NCBI RefSeq assembly: GCF_009728145.1 | Contig: NZ_WOCA01000013.1 | Coordinates: 57,245-121,244 of the forward strand | Origin: Ornithinibacillus caprae | Lineage (GTDB): Bacteria > Bacillota > Bacilli > Bacillales > Amphibacillaceae | Direction: 5' to 3' | DNA: 64,000 nucleotides | Shown here: positions 39,495 through 47,394 of the stretch, one piece after another | Layout of the letters: each line of letters starts with the position of its first letter | How positions within the stretch are numbered: the first letter of the stretch is position 1 | Translations under genes and position numbers: made by a program | Notes under the pieces: model-generated | The model's database searches: none | Told to the model about the DNA's origin: nothing | Seen by the model: the letters and a program-made list of their open reading frames with translations, nothing else

Positions 39495-39914
39495 ATGAAT
39501 ATTGAACAAATAAAAGAAGTAATCCCTCATCGCTATCCATTTTTATTAGTGGACAAGGTAGAAGAAATGGAGGAAGGAAAGCGCGTAGTAGGGATTAAAA
39601 ACGTTACAGTGAATGAACCATTTTTTCAAGGACATTTTCCAGAATATGCAGTAATGCCTGGAGTATTAATTGTTGAAGCATTAGCACAAACAGGTGCCAT
39701 TGCCATGCTTAGCAAAGAAGAAAATAAAGGTAAGTTAGGGTTTCTTGCTGGAGTAGATAAATGTCGCTTTAAACGTCAAGTAAGACCAGGGGATCAACTA
39801 AAGCTTGAGGTAGAAATTACGCGACTAAAAGGCCCTGTTGGAAAAGGAAAAGGGATTGCAACGGTTGATGGTGAAGTAGCATGCGAAGCGGAGATTATGT
39901 TTGCGATTAAATAA
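39495..39914 (+). CDS. fabZ: (3R)-hydroxyacyl-ACP dehydratase
   Basis: A 139-residue hot-dog-fold enzyme that dehydrates 3-hydroxyacyl-ACP in type II fatty acid elongation, acting as a hexamer (trimer of dimers) in the cytoplasm. Catalytic H47 lies in [12 protein letters not shown] and the acidic partner is E61. The start [20 protein letters not shown] is typical. Ribosome site AAAAGGAGCATC. It is monocistronic, with its own promoter and terminator. In B. subtilis fabZ (ywpB) lies close to flhP in the same order, so synteny holds. Complete and unremarkable. Confidence 0.96.
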   Translation: MNIEQIKEVIPHRYPFLLVDKVEEMEEGKRVVGIKNVTVNEPFFQGHFPEYAVMPGVLIVEALAQTGAIAMLSKEENKGKLGFLAGVDKCRFKRQVRPGDQLKLEVEITRLKGPVGKGKGIATVDGEVACEAEIMFAIK

Positions 39915-39945
39915 AAGAATAATATTTGTGTACTTACAGAATATA

Positions 39946-39975
39946 TAGTGACTTTGCAAAAAGTCACTATTTTTT
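39946..39975 (+). terminator. Terminator after fabZ
   Basis: TAGTGACTTT (39946-39955) pairs perfectly with AAAGTCACTA (39960-39969), then six T. Confidence 0.93.
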
Positions 39976-40059
39976 ACGCGGAAAATTATTGTAGGTAGTT
40001 CCTTCCAAGAAATGATTTTTGAATAAATTAGTATCACTTTATGTAAAAATGGGTAAACT

Positions 40060-40068
40060 ATTGTCGAA
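40060..40068 (+). promoter_or_regulatory. Possible Spo0A box before the acidic lipoprotein
   Basis: ATTGTCGAA matches eight of nine positions of TTTGTCRAA, 27 bp before the start codon. A single box is weak evidence. Confidence 0.3.
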
Positions 40069-40095
40069 AGTGAACAACTAAAGGAGGAAATTATC

Positions 40096-40434
40096 ATGAA
40101 AAGGAAATGGCTACTTAAGTTTGGGGCTCCGATATTAGCTCTATCGTTGGTCACTACTGCTTGTGGAACTGATGATGAAGATGATCCGATGGATGAGGAC
40201 ATTATAGAAGATCCTGTTGAAGAAGATGATGCACCATTGAATCAAGATGAAGATGATATGGGCGGATTTGATGATGACGGCATGGATGACACGGATCAAA
40301 ATGGAGACCAAAACGGGAATAATGGCTTGGAAGAAGATAACGGTGTTGACGACGGCCTAGGTGAAGATAATGGTCTTGATGAAAATGATGAAGGCATGAA
40401 TACAGAAGACGAAAATAATAATGATGACGAATAA
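40096..40434 (+). CDS. Small, extremely acidic lipoprotein
   Basis: A 112-residue predicted lipoprotein: signal MKRKWLLKFGAPILALSLV with lipobox TTAC, modified Cys at 23. The mature 90 residues are almost wholly D, E, N and G, with repeats of the form (GLxEDNG) around residues 75-92, and no hydrophobic core, so it is probably disordered on the outer membrane face. Similar acidic lipoproteins are common in salt-adapted Bacillaceae; I do not recognise a named family or function. Ribosome site AAAGGAGG. Followed by a terminator that serves the opposite strand. Confidence 0.7.
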   Translation: MKRKWLLKFGAPILALSLVTTACGTDDEDDPMDEDIIEDPVEEDDAPLNQDEDDMGGFDDDGMDDTDQNGDQNGNNGLEEDNGVDDGLGEDNGLDENDEGMNTEDENNNDDE

Positions 40435-40442
40435 TCGTCATG

Positions 40443-40479
40443 CTAAAAAAATCCCCTGTTAATGTAATTAGCAGGGGAT
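40443..40479 (-). terminator. Terminator of yjfB (reverse strand)
   Basis: ATCCCCTG (40451-40458) and CAGGGGAT (40472-40479); the A-run 40445-40450 is a T-run on the minus strand. It may also stop the converging lipoprotein message. Confidence 0.85.
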
Positions 40480-40499
40480 CACTTGCGTTTTTATGTACA

Positions 40500-40685
40500 T
40501 CAAACTTGAATGTCTAATTGTTTTCCAAGAGATGGATGCGGGGCACTTACAGATTGTTGAAGCATTTCTTTTAATTGTGCACCTTGCTGCTCCATTAAAT
40601 CCTTCACATTCCCCATAACCGCTAGGCTTGCATCTGAACGAACTTGTGCCTGATTCATGACTACTGACATTGCTGCAATGTCCAT
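40500..40685 (-). CDS. yjfB: YjfB family putative motility protein
   Basis: A 61-residue, mostly helical protein starting MDIAAMSVVMNQAQV and ending PHPSLGKQLDIQV. Length and both ends fit the YjfB family (Pfam putative motility protein), SigD-dependent in B. subtilis, function unknown. Start ATG (minus strand) follows GGAGGTTTTACC. The larger overlapping minus-strand frame at 40468-40749 is a shadow. No SigD promoter (TAAA-N15-GCCGATAT) could be found upstream. Transcribed towards the lipoprotein gene; the two converge on the 40443-40479 hairpin. Confidence 0.82.
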   Translation of the reverse strand: MDIAAMSVVMNQAQVRSDASLAVMGNVKDLMEQQGAQLKEMLQQSVSAPHPSLGKQLDIQV

Positions 40686-40802
40686 GGTAAAACCTCCAAT
40701 AATCCTTTGTTATTGTTAGTGTACCATAAACTAAAGTAACAAGCATCACTAATTCCTACGTATATTCCACTACTTACCAAGAATTTCTGACCAAATAGTC
40801 AA

Positions 40803-40946
40803 TTTATCCCGCATATAACGGGCAGTAAGACTCCCACTTCAAACCTACGAGGAGAAACCAAGGAGGTTAAGTGAGGGATCACCTGCCCGTAAATGTCCGA
40901 TTCGTTCATAACAATCAGTGGGGGATGTAGATAACCCCCACTGATT
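40803..40946. repeat. Composite palindromic repeat (two hairpin modules)
   Basis: Module 1: CGGGCAG (40819-40825) pairs with CTGCCCG (40883-40889), with inner ACTCCCACTT.. and ..AAGTGAGGGAT arms and AACC/GGTT. Then AATGTCCGATTCGTT. Module 2: AATCAGTGGGGG (40913-40924) pairs perfectly with CCCCCACTGATT (40935-40946). I recall this combination as a dispersed element of Bacillaceae genomes, perhaps derived from IS200/IS605 ends, but cannot verify that here. It contains no gene. Confidence 0.65.
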
Positions 40947-40983
40947 GACGATTCACTTTATAAAAACTTAACGTTATTTCGCT

Positions 40984-41012
40984 TGTTATTAAACCGTGTA
41001 CCTATGTATAAT
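40984..41012 (+). promoter_or_regulatory. Promoter of the tetR-MFP-RND operon
   Basis: TTGTTA (40984-40989), 17-bp spacer, TATAAT (41007-41012). Expected start near 41019, so the operator at 41042 lies in the early transcribed region. Confidence 0.7.
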
Positions 41013-41041
41013 AAGAATTGCGTTATTTATTTATGTTTATA

Positions 41042-41059
41042 TGACTGACTGGTCAGTCA
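41042..41059 (+). promoter_or_regulatory. TetR-type operator
   Basis: TGACTGAC-TG-GTCAGTCA, an 18-bp perfect palindrome of the classical TetR/QacR kind, between promoter and tetR ribosome site. Very likely the autoregulatory site of the following regulator. Confidence 0.85.
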
Positions 41060-41082
41060 CGGCAGAAAAGAGGTGACTTATC

Positions 41083-41949
41083 CTGAACCCAAAACAAATA
41101 AAATTAATTGAGGTAGGACTAGATTTGTTTGCTGAAAAGGGATATCATACGACATCCATCCAGGAAATTGCAAAAGCAGCAGGCATTTCGAAAGGTGCCT
41201 TTTACTTATATTTTCAATCCAAGGAAGATTTTATCACGTCTGCATTTCAATATTTTCACGAACAAATAACGAAACAATTGGAGCAAATAAAACGTACTAA
41301 CGATGAGCCGAGTAAAAGTCTAGCAGACCAAATTACGGCAATCACAGAGTATATTCACGCACATAAAGGCTTTATTACCATGCATCTTCGCGAGGAAATT
41401 TCGATTAGTAATAAAACAGATCAGCTAATTAAACAAATGAAAACCGAAAATTTTCAGTGGATGAAGGACAGCATTTTAGCTATTTATGGAGAAAAGGTTA
41501 GCCATATATTACTCGATTGTATTATCCAATTAGATGGCTTAATAAATGGATACTTTAAGTGGATCATTATTGATGATATTAAAATTGACCGTTCAGAATT
41601 TGGAGCCTATATCGTTAGGAGGTTAGATAATCTTGTTCAATCGATGCTAGTAGAACAAGAAAATGCACTCGCTACGGTTGATCAAGATCCTGTTGGAAAA
41701 CGAATGCAACAACTGGATATACCACAAATTTTATTGCAGTTGCGGGAGAAAATAAAAACATTACCGCTAGATCGGTCAAAGATAACCGAATTGAATCAGG
41801 TAGTTGATGAAATTGAAGTAGAAGCAAACAAGGATGAACCAAAAAAACTGCTTATTCAAGGGCTATTGGTACATTTGCAGCGGTATCCAGTTGTACACGA
41901 TGAGTGTGAGCACTTAGCAGCCCGTTTCAATATGGAATTATTAGATTAA
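41083..41949 (+). CDS. TetR-family regulator with a CTG start
   Basis: A 288-residue regulator. With CTG 41083 as start the N-terminus reads (M)NPKQIKLIEVGLDLFAEKGY, followed by the HTH TTSIQEIAKAAGISKGAFYLYF (about 23-44), the standard TetR arrangement. The ribosome site AAAGAGGTGA at 41067-41076 is 6 bp from CTG; the first alternative, TTG 41125, would cut the first DNA-binding helix. The C-terminal ligand domain is unusually long. It heads an operon with an RND pump and has a perfect palindromic operator, so it presumably represses the pump until an inducer binds. Inducer unknown. Confidence 0.88.
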   Translation: MNPKQIKLIEVGLDLFAEKGYHTTSIQEIAKAAGISKGAFYLYFQSKEDFITSAFQYFHEQITKQLEQIKRTNDEPSKSLADQITAITEYIHAHKGFITMHLREEISISNKTDQLIKQMKTENFQWMKDSILAIYGEKVSHILLDCIIQLDGLINGYFKWIIIDDIKIDRSEFGAYIVRRLDNLVQSMLVEQENALATVDQDPVGKRMQQLDIPQILLQLREKIKTLPLDRSKITELNQVVDEIEVEANKDEPKKLLIQGLLVHLQRYPVVHDECEHLAARFNMELLD

Positions 41950-41967
41950 TAAAAAGGAGCATGAACG

Positions 41968-42828
41968 ATGAAAAAATTGATGATAATCGCAGGCATACTA
42001 CTTATTGGTTTGCTTACTGCGTGTACGGAAGAAGACCAATCCAATGAGGAAGAACAGGAACGAGTAGCACCAGTTGAGATAGCTGAAGCTACAGAAGGGG
42101 ATCTAGTTGTAGAAAGCTCCCTATTTGGGCGAACTGCACCAAATAGCATGACACCAATTATGCTACAAAACCCAGGGGAAATCGATGTATTAGAAGTAGA
42201 AGATGGGGATATGGTGGAAGAGGATGACTTAATCGCAACGATCCTTACCCCAGCCGGGAAGCAAAATGTGTATGCAGCTAAGGATGGAAAGATTGTAAAC
42301 CTGGAAGCAGAAGAAGGCGCAATGGTTTCCAATTCTGATCCATTAGCAATGATTGCCGACATGGATACGATGAAGCTGCAATTTAATGTAACTGCAGATA
42401 TGCTTTCTCATATTGAAAAAGGTGATACCTTTACAGCAATTATAAATGGAACGGAATATGAGGCAGAAGTATCAAAAGTTGGTCAAATGCCTAATGATAC
42501 GGGATTATATGCCGTAGAAGCAAGTGTAGATAATGAAGAGGGCGATATAGTAACTGGCGTTGTTGCACAGATGAATGTACCTGTATCTCGTGTAGAAAAT
42601 ACCATTCTTGTACCAACGGCAGCCATTGTTGATGAAAGTGATGAAACATTTGTTTACATCGTTACAGATGATCAAGCAGTTAAAACCACTGTAACGATCA
42701 AAGAAACGCAGTCTGAGCAAACAGCAATTGAAGGTGACATAGCAGAAGGCGACCAAATTGTTGTAAATGGTCAGCTCTTGCTTTCTGATGGAACCAAGGT
42801 AGATATTATAGAAGAAAGCGGGGAATAG
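41968..42828 (+). CDS. RND efflux periplasmic-adaptor-type lipoprotein (HlyD/MFP family)
   Basis: A 286-residue adaptor with a lipoprotein signal, lipobox LLTAC with Cys 19, an acidic linker, then barrel-sandwich (lipoyl-like) halves (about 55-125) and a beta-barrel domain; the helical hairpin is very short or absent. That is usual for Gram-positive MFPs, which need not cross a periplasm. Residues such as VSRVENTILVPTAAIVDES near 195-215 are MFP landmarks. Ribosome site AAAAAGGAGC. It ends 3 bp before the RND permease, so the two work together. Confidence 0.88.
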   Translation: MKKLMIIAGILLIGLLTACTEEDQSNEEEQERVAPVEIAEATEGDLVVESSLFGRTAPNSMTPIMLQNPGEIDVLEVEDGDMVEEDDLIATILTPAGKQNVYAAKDGKIVNLEAEEGAMVSNSDPLAMIADMDTMKLQFNVTADMLSHIEKGDTFTAIINGTEYEAEVSKVGQMPNDTGLYAVEASVDNEEGDIVTGVVAQMNVPVSRVENTILVPTAAIVDESDETFVYIVTDDQAVKTTVTIKETQSEQTAIEGDIAEGDQIVVNGQLLLSDGTKVDIIEESGE

Positions 42829-42831
42829 ACA

Positions 42832-45800
42832 GTGAAGCTAGTCAGTACATCCGTAAAAAGACCAGTTGGTGTCATCATGATCGTACTAGCTATTATTGCA
42901 CTCGGTGTTGTATCTCTCCGCAGTTTGGCAGTTGATCTTTTTCCGAAAATGGATTTGCCTATCGCAGTAATAGCAACATCTTATGATGACGCAGCACCAC
43001 AAGAAGTAGAAAATTTAATCAGCAGGCCGATTGAGTCCGCTATTAGCTCTGTTGAAGGTATTGATACGATTCAATCCCAGTCTCAATCAGGGGCATCCCT
43101 TGTTGTTATGATGTTTAATAATGGCGTCGACCTCGATCAAGCATTGCTTGATGTTCGGGAGCGAGTCGACCAAATTAAAGGATTTTTACCACAAAGTGCT
43201 GGGGAACCAAACATCATGCGTTTCAATCCAGATCAAATGCCAGTTTTATGGGTTAGTTTGACTGGAAAAGAAGCAACCGCACTTACAGAAATAGCGGAAG
43301 ACCAAATTGTTCCGTACTTTGAACGTCAAGGCGGTGTTGCATCCGTAACCGTTGAGGGAGCGAAAACACGTGAAATTCAGTTAATCCTGGATGAAGCTAA
43401 AATGCAACAATATGGAGTTAATCCACAGGTTATTATGCAAGCCTTGAATAATCAAAATCAGTCCTCCTCTGTTGGAACAGTAGAACGAGGAGATAAAGAC
43501 TTACAGCTACGTGTGACAGGTACATTTGAGTCACTTGATGATATTGGAAAAACAGTTATTCAAACCCAAAGTGGAGCAACGATTCATGTAGAAGATGTTG
43601 TCGATGTACAGGATTCATATAAGGAATCGAATGGCTTAACCTTAGTAAATGGTAGCGAATCACTTGTATTATCTATCATGAAGAAAACCGATGGTAATAC
43701 GGTTGAAGTTGCCTCTAATATAAAGGACGGAGTTGCAGATTTAAATAAAGAATTACCAGACGATATAAACCTAGATGTGGTTATTGATACGTCTGAGTTT
43801 ATTGAGATGTCAATTGACTCTGTAGTAAAAAATATTTTACTCGGTGGAATCATGTCATTAATTGTGCTTTTGTTATTCCTAAAAAGCATTCGTGCAACGA
43901 TTGTAATTGGGCTATCAATCCCAATCGCAATTATCTCTACCTTTACACTTATGTACTTTACAGGTGAGACATTAAATATCCTGACTCTAGGTGGATTAGC
44001 ATTAGGACTTGGGATGATGGTGGATAGTTCAATAGTTATATTGGAAAATATTTATTCCTATAGACAACGGGGTTACAGCCTGAAGGAATCAGCGATTAAA
44101 GGTGCTTCGGAATTAGCACCGGCAGTTATTGCTTCGACTACGACAACATTGGTTGTATTTTTACCAATCGTGTTCGTTGAAGGAGTAGCTTCAGATATGT
44201 TTACTCCACTAGCGTTAGCAGTTGCGTTTTCATTAATTGCATCGTTAGTTGTTGCCTTGACATTGGTTCCAATGCTTTCTTCTAAATTATTATCAAAAGC
44301 AATGGAAAACCATGGACGTAGATATTGGTTCAATAGCTTTTTAGAGCGTGTTGGTAATGGCTATTCACGTGTTCTAAAATGGACGTTGAAACATCGTAAA
44401 ACAACTGTTTCTGGAACAATTATAGCGATTGTTGCTAGTTTGGCTTTAACTCCATTGATCGGAGCAGAGTTCATCCCATCTGCAGACCAAGGTCAAATGC
44501 AAATTACAGTAGAAACAGAAACAGGGTCTTCCTTAAGTCATACGGAAGATATTGTTGAGAAAGTTAATGAACGATTAACTGGATATGAGGATTATATTGA
44601 AACCAATTATGTCAGTGTCGGCGGTGGAAGTCCAATGGCAATGGGTGGAGGTGGAAACTCCGCTACCTATATGATCCAGCTCATACCTGCTAGTGACCGA
44701 GATAAAACCACCACTGAAATCGTTCAAGAAATAGATGAGGATTTACAAGGCATACCAGGTGCAGAAATTATAGTAAGTGCATCAGATGCAGGTATGGGTA
44801 TGGGAGATCCAATTCAAATTCAATTAAATGGACCAGAGCATGAAGTATTAAATGAGCTTGCTGAGGAAGTTGTAGCAGAAATACAAACCGTTAACGGTGT
44901 TTATAATCCAACAACAGCTGCATCAGAAGGTGTTCCACAAATGAACATTGTGATAGACGATGAAAAAGCAGTGATGTACGGATTAACACAGGATCAGATT
45001 TTAGGTCAAATTAGTCTACAATTTACAGGACAATTGGCAACTCAATATCGTGAGGATGGCCATGAGATGGATGTAACACTCCTGTACCCTGAAGGTCAGC
45101 GTAGCTCTATCAGCGATTTACAAGATTTAAAAATTACTACGCCAACAGGAGCGGTTATTCCGTTAGAGGAGGTATCTGATTTTCAAGAAATGCAAGGACC
45201 AGTTTCTCTATTAAGGCAAAATCAACAACCACAAATGAATATTACCAGTGATATTGTTGATCGTGATTTAGGTAGTGTTGTTTCTGATATAGAAGCGGCC
45301 CTTGGAAATATGCAATTCCCAGAGAATTATAATTACTCTATCGGTGGGCAAGCAGAAGATATGGCAGAATCATTTGCCGACTTAGCATTAGCGCTCGTAT
45401 TCTCTATTTTCCTAGTGTACGCGGTAATGGCAATACAGTTTGAGAACTTCTTGTTCCCATTCATCATTATGTTCTCACTACCAGCTACCGTTGTTGGTGT
45501 TATGCTAGGCTTGTTTGTAACTGGTCTACCATTAAGTATTCCAGGCTTTATTGGAATCATTATGCTAGCCGGAATTGTTGTAAACAACTCCATCGTACTG
45601 GTAGATTATATTAATATTCTACGCAGAAGAGGGATGGAACGTTTTGAAGCAATTATTGAAGCAGGAAAAAGTAGGCTACGTCCAATCCTAATGACAACCT
45701 TAACGACGATTCTTGCGATGGTACCATTAGGTTTAGCATTAGGAGAAGGGGCTGAAATGCAACAACCATTAGCAGTAACGATTATATTTGGACTAAGTGT

Positions 45801-45909
45801 TTCAAGTATATTTACTCTAGTATTAATTCCTGTTGTCTATAGTATGTTTGACGATCTTACTAAAAAATTCGTAAGACGGAAGAAAAAAGAAGAAGTTGAA
45901 GTTGAATAA
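42832..45909 (+). CDS. RND-family efflux permease (AcrB/SwrC-like)
   Basis: A 1025-residue transporter with the RND duplication: helix 1 (about 10-30), a large outer loop, helices 2-6 (about 335-500), helix 7 near 535, second outer loop, helices 8-12 (about 850-1010). Helix 4 carries GGLALGLGMMVDSSIVILENI with the proton-relay Asp. The short acidic C-terminus KKKEEVEVE is cytoplasmic. B. subtilis SwrC/YerP is the nearest role model (surfactin export, ca 1065 residues), but the substrate here is unknown. Start GTG 42832. Member of the TetR-regulated operon, no terminator other than a GATAGG hairpin after it. Confidence 0.93.
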   Translation: MKLVSTSVKRPVGVIMIVLAIIALGVVSLRSLAVDLFPKMDLPIAVIATSYDDAAPQEVENLISRPIESAISSVEGIDTIQSQSQSGASLVVMMFNNGVDLDQALLDVRERVDQIKGFLPQSAGEPNIMRFNPDQMPVLWVSLTGKEATALTEIAEDQIVPYFERQGGVASVTVEGAKTREIQLILDEAKMQQYGVNPQVIMQALNNQNQSSSVGTVERGDKDLQLRVTGTFESLDDIGKTVIQTQSGATIHVEDVVDVQDSYKESNGLTLVNGSESLVLSIMKKTDGNTVEVASNIKDGVADLNKELPDDINLDVVIDTSEFIEMSIDSVVKNILLGGIMSLIVLLLFLKSIRATIVIGLSIPIAIISTFTLMYFTGETLNILTLGGLALGLGMMVDSSIVILENIYSYRQRGYSLKESAIKGASELAPAVIASTTTTLVVFLPIVFVEGVASDMFTPLALAVAFSLIASLVVALTLVPMLSSKLLSKAMENHGRRYWFNSFLERVGNGYSRVLKWTLKHRKTTVSGTIIAIVASLALTPLIGAEFIPSADQGQMQITVETETGSSLSHTEDIVEKVNERLTGYEDYIETNYVSVGGGSPMAMGGGGNSATYMIQLIPASDRDKTTTEIVQEIDEDLQGIPGAEIIVSASDAGMGMGDPIQIQLNGPEHEVLNELAEEVVAEIQTVNGVYNPTTAASEGVPQMNIVIDDEKAVMYGLTQDQILGQISLQFTGQLATQYREDGHEMDVTLLYPEGQRSSISDLQDLKITTPTGAVIPLEEVSDFQEMQGPVSLLRQNQQPQMNITSDIVDRDLGSVVSDIEAALGNMQFPENYNYSIGGQAEDMAESFADLALALVFSIFLVYAVMAIQFENFLFPFIIMFSLPATVVGVMLGLFVTGLPLSIPGFIGIIMLAGIVVNNSIVLVDYINILRRRGMERFEAIIEAGKSRLRPILMTTLTTILAMVPLGLALGEGAEMQQPLAVTIIFGLSVSSIFTLVLIPVVYSMFDDLTKKFVRRKKKEEVEVE

Positions 45910-45911
45910 AT

Positions 45912-45956
45912 AGATAGGAAAGCTCCCTATTAGGGGGCTTATCCTGTTTATAAGAG
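45912..45956. repeat. Dispersed GATAGG hairpin repeat, copy D
   Basis: AGATAGGAAAGCTCCC-TATTA-GGGGGCTTATCCTG, starting 2 bp after the RND stop. The stem is extended by CCC/GGG. May serve as transcript 3' end. Confidence 0.65.
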
Positions 45957-46037
45957 CAAGATTTTGGGAAAAATGATGATATTATCGGTAAAAATAGCTA
46001 AAATATCTAATAAATTCAAAAAAAAACTATTAAAACC

Positions 46038-46065
46038 TTGCTAAATATTGCCGATATAGTAAAAT
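46038..46065 (+). promoter_or_regulatory. Candidate promoter of hup
   Basis: TTGCTA (46038-46043), 16-bp spacer, TAAAAT (46060-46065), in a very A/T-rich stretch with A-tracts upstream. Leader about 35 nt. Confidence 0.55.
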
Positions 46066-46106
46066 AGAAACATCAATAGAAAATTAATAGGAAAGGTTGA
46101 TACATA

Positions 46107-46379
46107 ATGAACAAAACAGAATTAGTAAATGCAGTAGCAGAGAAAAGTGAACTATCTAAAAAGGATGCAACTAAAGTTGTAGACGCAGTATTCGAATCAA
46201 TTAGCGAATCTTTGAAAAACGGAGATAAAGTACAATTAATTGGTTTCGGAAACTTTGAAGTGCGTGAGCGTTCTGCTCGTACTGGAAGAAATCCTCAAAC
46301 TGGGGAAGAAATCCAAATCGCTGCTAGCAAAGTACCTGCATTCAAACCAGGCAAAGCATTAAAAGAAGCAGTAAAATAA
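46107..46379 (+). CDS. hup: HU family nucleoid DNA-binding protein
   Basis: A 90-residue histone-like protein. [20 protein letters not shown] start, the [21 protein letters not shown] motif (46-66) with the DNA-embracing beta arms, and the [12 protein letters not shown] end are all classical for HU/HBsu. It wraps and bends DNA without sequence preference, and is normally essential in Bacillus. Ribosome site GGAAAGGTTG before ATG 46107. Monocistronic with its own promoter and terminator. B. subtilis hbs lies elsewhere (near mtrA), so this may be a second HU copy; I cannot decide from the window. Confidence 0.95.
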   Translation: MNKTELVNAVAEKSELSKKDATKVVDAVFESISESLKNGDKVQLIGFGNFEVRERSARTGRNPQTGEEIQIAASKVPAFKPGKALKEAVK

Positions 46380-46396
46380 TAGTGTAATTCATAATT

Positions 46397-46437
46397 GGGC
46401 TTTTCGCTAAGAATGTTTAGCGGAAAGCCTTTGTTTT
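46397..46437 (+). terminator. Terminator after hup
   Basis: GGCTTTTCGCTAA pairs with TTTAGCGGAAAGCC (minor mismatches), then TTTGTTTTG. Confidence 0.85.
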
Positions 46438-46513
46438 GTGTATGAGACAAAAAGTTTATGGCTTTTACCAAGTCTAATGTATGCAGCGTAGAAATGGTTT
46501 CATATTTGCCAAA

Positions 46514-46545
46514 AAAGGTGTTCTTCTCGATAGAAGAACACCTTT
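46514..46545 (-). terminator. Terminator of the ykvS operon (reverse strand)
   Basis: AAAGGTGTTCTTCT (46514-46527) pairs perfectly with AGAAGAACACCTTT (46532-46545). The upstream A-run gives TTTTTT on the minus strand, 6 bp after the YkvS stop. Confidence 0.93.
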
Positions 46546-46550
46546 ATACG

Positions 46551-46772
46551 TTAACTTGTTTTTATTTTATAGTTGCCATGTCTAACAACGGTGTTTGGCA
46601 TTTCATAGCCTAAGATTTTTGCTGCTTCTTTGGAAATTTCAACTAAAACACTGTTATCTCTTACAAGGAAGACCTTACCTTCACATAAATTGTCTTTTCG
46701 ATCAAAGAGAATAACATCTCCGACACCTGCTCTTTCCATATCAGTTGTTGGTGCACTTTCAAAATTCTTCAT
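46551..46772 (-). CDS. DUF2187 / YkvS family protein
   Basis: A 73-residue, mostly beta protein. GVGDVILFDRKDNLCEGKVF (about 17-36) followed by NSVLVEI and TVVRHGNYKI matches the small KOW/SH3-like DUF2187 family, for example B. subtilis YkvS, function unknown. The frame is open to 46817, but on the minus strand AAAGGATGG lies 7-8 bp before ATG 46772, giving MKNFESAPTTD as start. It is the second gene of an operon led by a c-di-GMP riboswitch and ends at a strong terminator. A link to biofilm or motility switching is inferred only from that riboswitch. Confidence 0.75.
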   Translation of the reverse strand: MKNFESAPTTDMERAGVGDVILFDRKDNLCEGKVFLVRDNSVLVEISKEAAKILGYEMPNTVVRHGNYKIKTS

Positions 46773-46795
46773 CTTCTTCCATCCTTTCATATCGA

Positions 46796-47041
46796 TCATT
46801 TGATAAGTTGAGGACATTTCAGGTTCATCATTCTTTCATATGCACTATCTAAATTATGTAAGCAATCTTTACGGAATGACTCTTCACAGACAAAATCATT
46901 GGAAATTTCAGATTTTAATCCTTCATAGATAGTCTTTATTACATCCATTTTAGATAAATGTTCTGCTTGATTCATTGTAATAGTCAATATTTCCTTTATT
47001 TCGTTTTCGAAATATTCGATTGTACCAAATAATACAGTCAC
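46796..47041 (-). CDS. Small hypothetical helical protein under c-di-GMP riboswitch
   Basis: An 81-residue protein I do not recognise. It is predicted fully helical and soluble (FGTIEYFENEIKEILTITM..., then MDVIKTIYEGLKSEIS, ...NLDSAYERMMNLK), with two Cys near residues 51 and 60 and no signal or membrane segment. The frame reaches GTG 47053, but AAAGGTGG is 8 bp before GTG 47041, which I chose. It is the first gene downstream (minus strand) of a c-di-GMP-I riboswitch with terminator and is 23 bp ahead of the YkvS-type gene. Confidence 0.65.
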   Translation of the reverse strand: MTVLFGTIEYFENEIKEILTITMNQAEHLSKMDVIKTIYEGLKSEISNDFVCEESFRKDCLHNLDSAYERMMNLKCPQLIK

Positions 47042-47105
47042 TAGAACATCCACCTTTCAAATACTAAGCTTATGTAAAAGGGATATTCCTAAATCGGTAT
47101 AAAAA

Positions 47106-47129
47106 TATCCACCTTAATGGGGGTGGATA
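47106..47129 (-). terminator. Riboswitch expression-platform terminator
   Basis: On the minus strand TATCCACC pairs with GGTGGATA around CCCATTAA, followed by TTTTTAT. It lies between aptamer and the 46796-47041 gene, the position expected of a ligand-controlled terminator. Confidence 0.8.
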
Positions 47130-47178
47130 AAGATGTAATAACGTGTATCGCAATAACTATTTTTATCCGATCCGTTCT

Positions 47179-47250
47179 GGCAGTCCGACGATCATAGTCT
47201 AGAGACCTTAGACTCGTAACTTTGCGTCCTTACCTTTCAATAAGTTTGCC
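47179..47250 (-). ncRNA. Cyclic di-GMP-I (GEMM) riboswitch aptamer
   Basis: Minus strand reads GGCAAAC-TTATT-GAAA-GGTAA-GGACGCAAAG-TTACGAGTCTAAGG...GGACTGCC. The invariant pieces of GEMM-I are all present: GGCAAAC, the GAAA tetraloop, GGACGCAAAG with the G-binding A, the tetraloop-receptor CTAAGG side, and the closing TGCC. Promoter 20 bp upstream, terminator 50 bp downstream. It controls the two-gene operon 47041-46551. Confidence 0.9.
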
Positions 47251-47270
47251 TTTTACATTAAGTTTTTACC

Positions 47271-47299
47271 ATTATATTACTTTTGGTTTATATTTTCAA
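47271..47299 (-). promoter_or_regulatory. Promoter driving the minus-strand c-di-GMP riboswitch
   Basis: Minus strand: TTGAAA (47299-47294), 17-bp spacer, TATAAT (47276-47271); start expected near 47264, just ahead of the aptamer. Confidence 0.8.
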
Positions 47300-47394
47300 T
47301 AAATTTCGTCTTTTTTAGACAATTTTACCCATGTGTGATGGGTAAAATGACCTAATTGATGGTTGTGTATTAAACTACAGATAGTAATGAACTC

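Noticed and set aside
40468..40749. A 93-codon reverse-strand gene overlapping yjfB
   Set aside because: Shadow frame of yjfB and its terminator; only the 61-codon frame has a ribosome site and family match.
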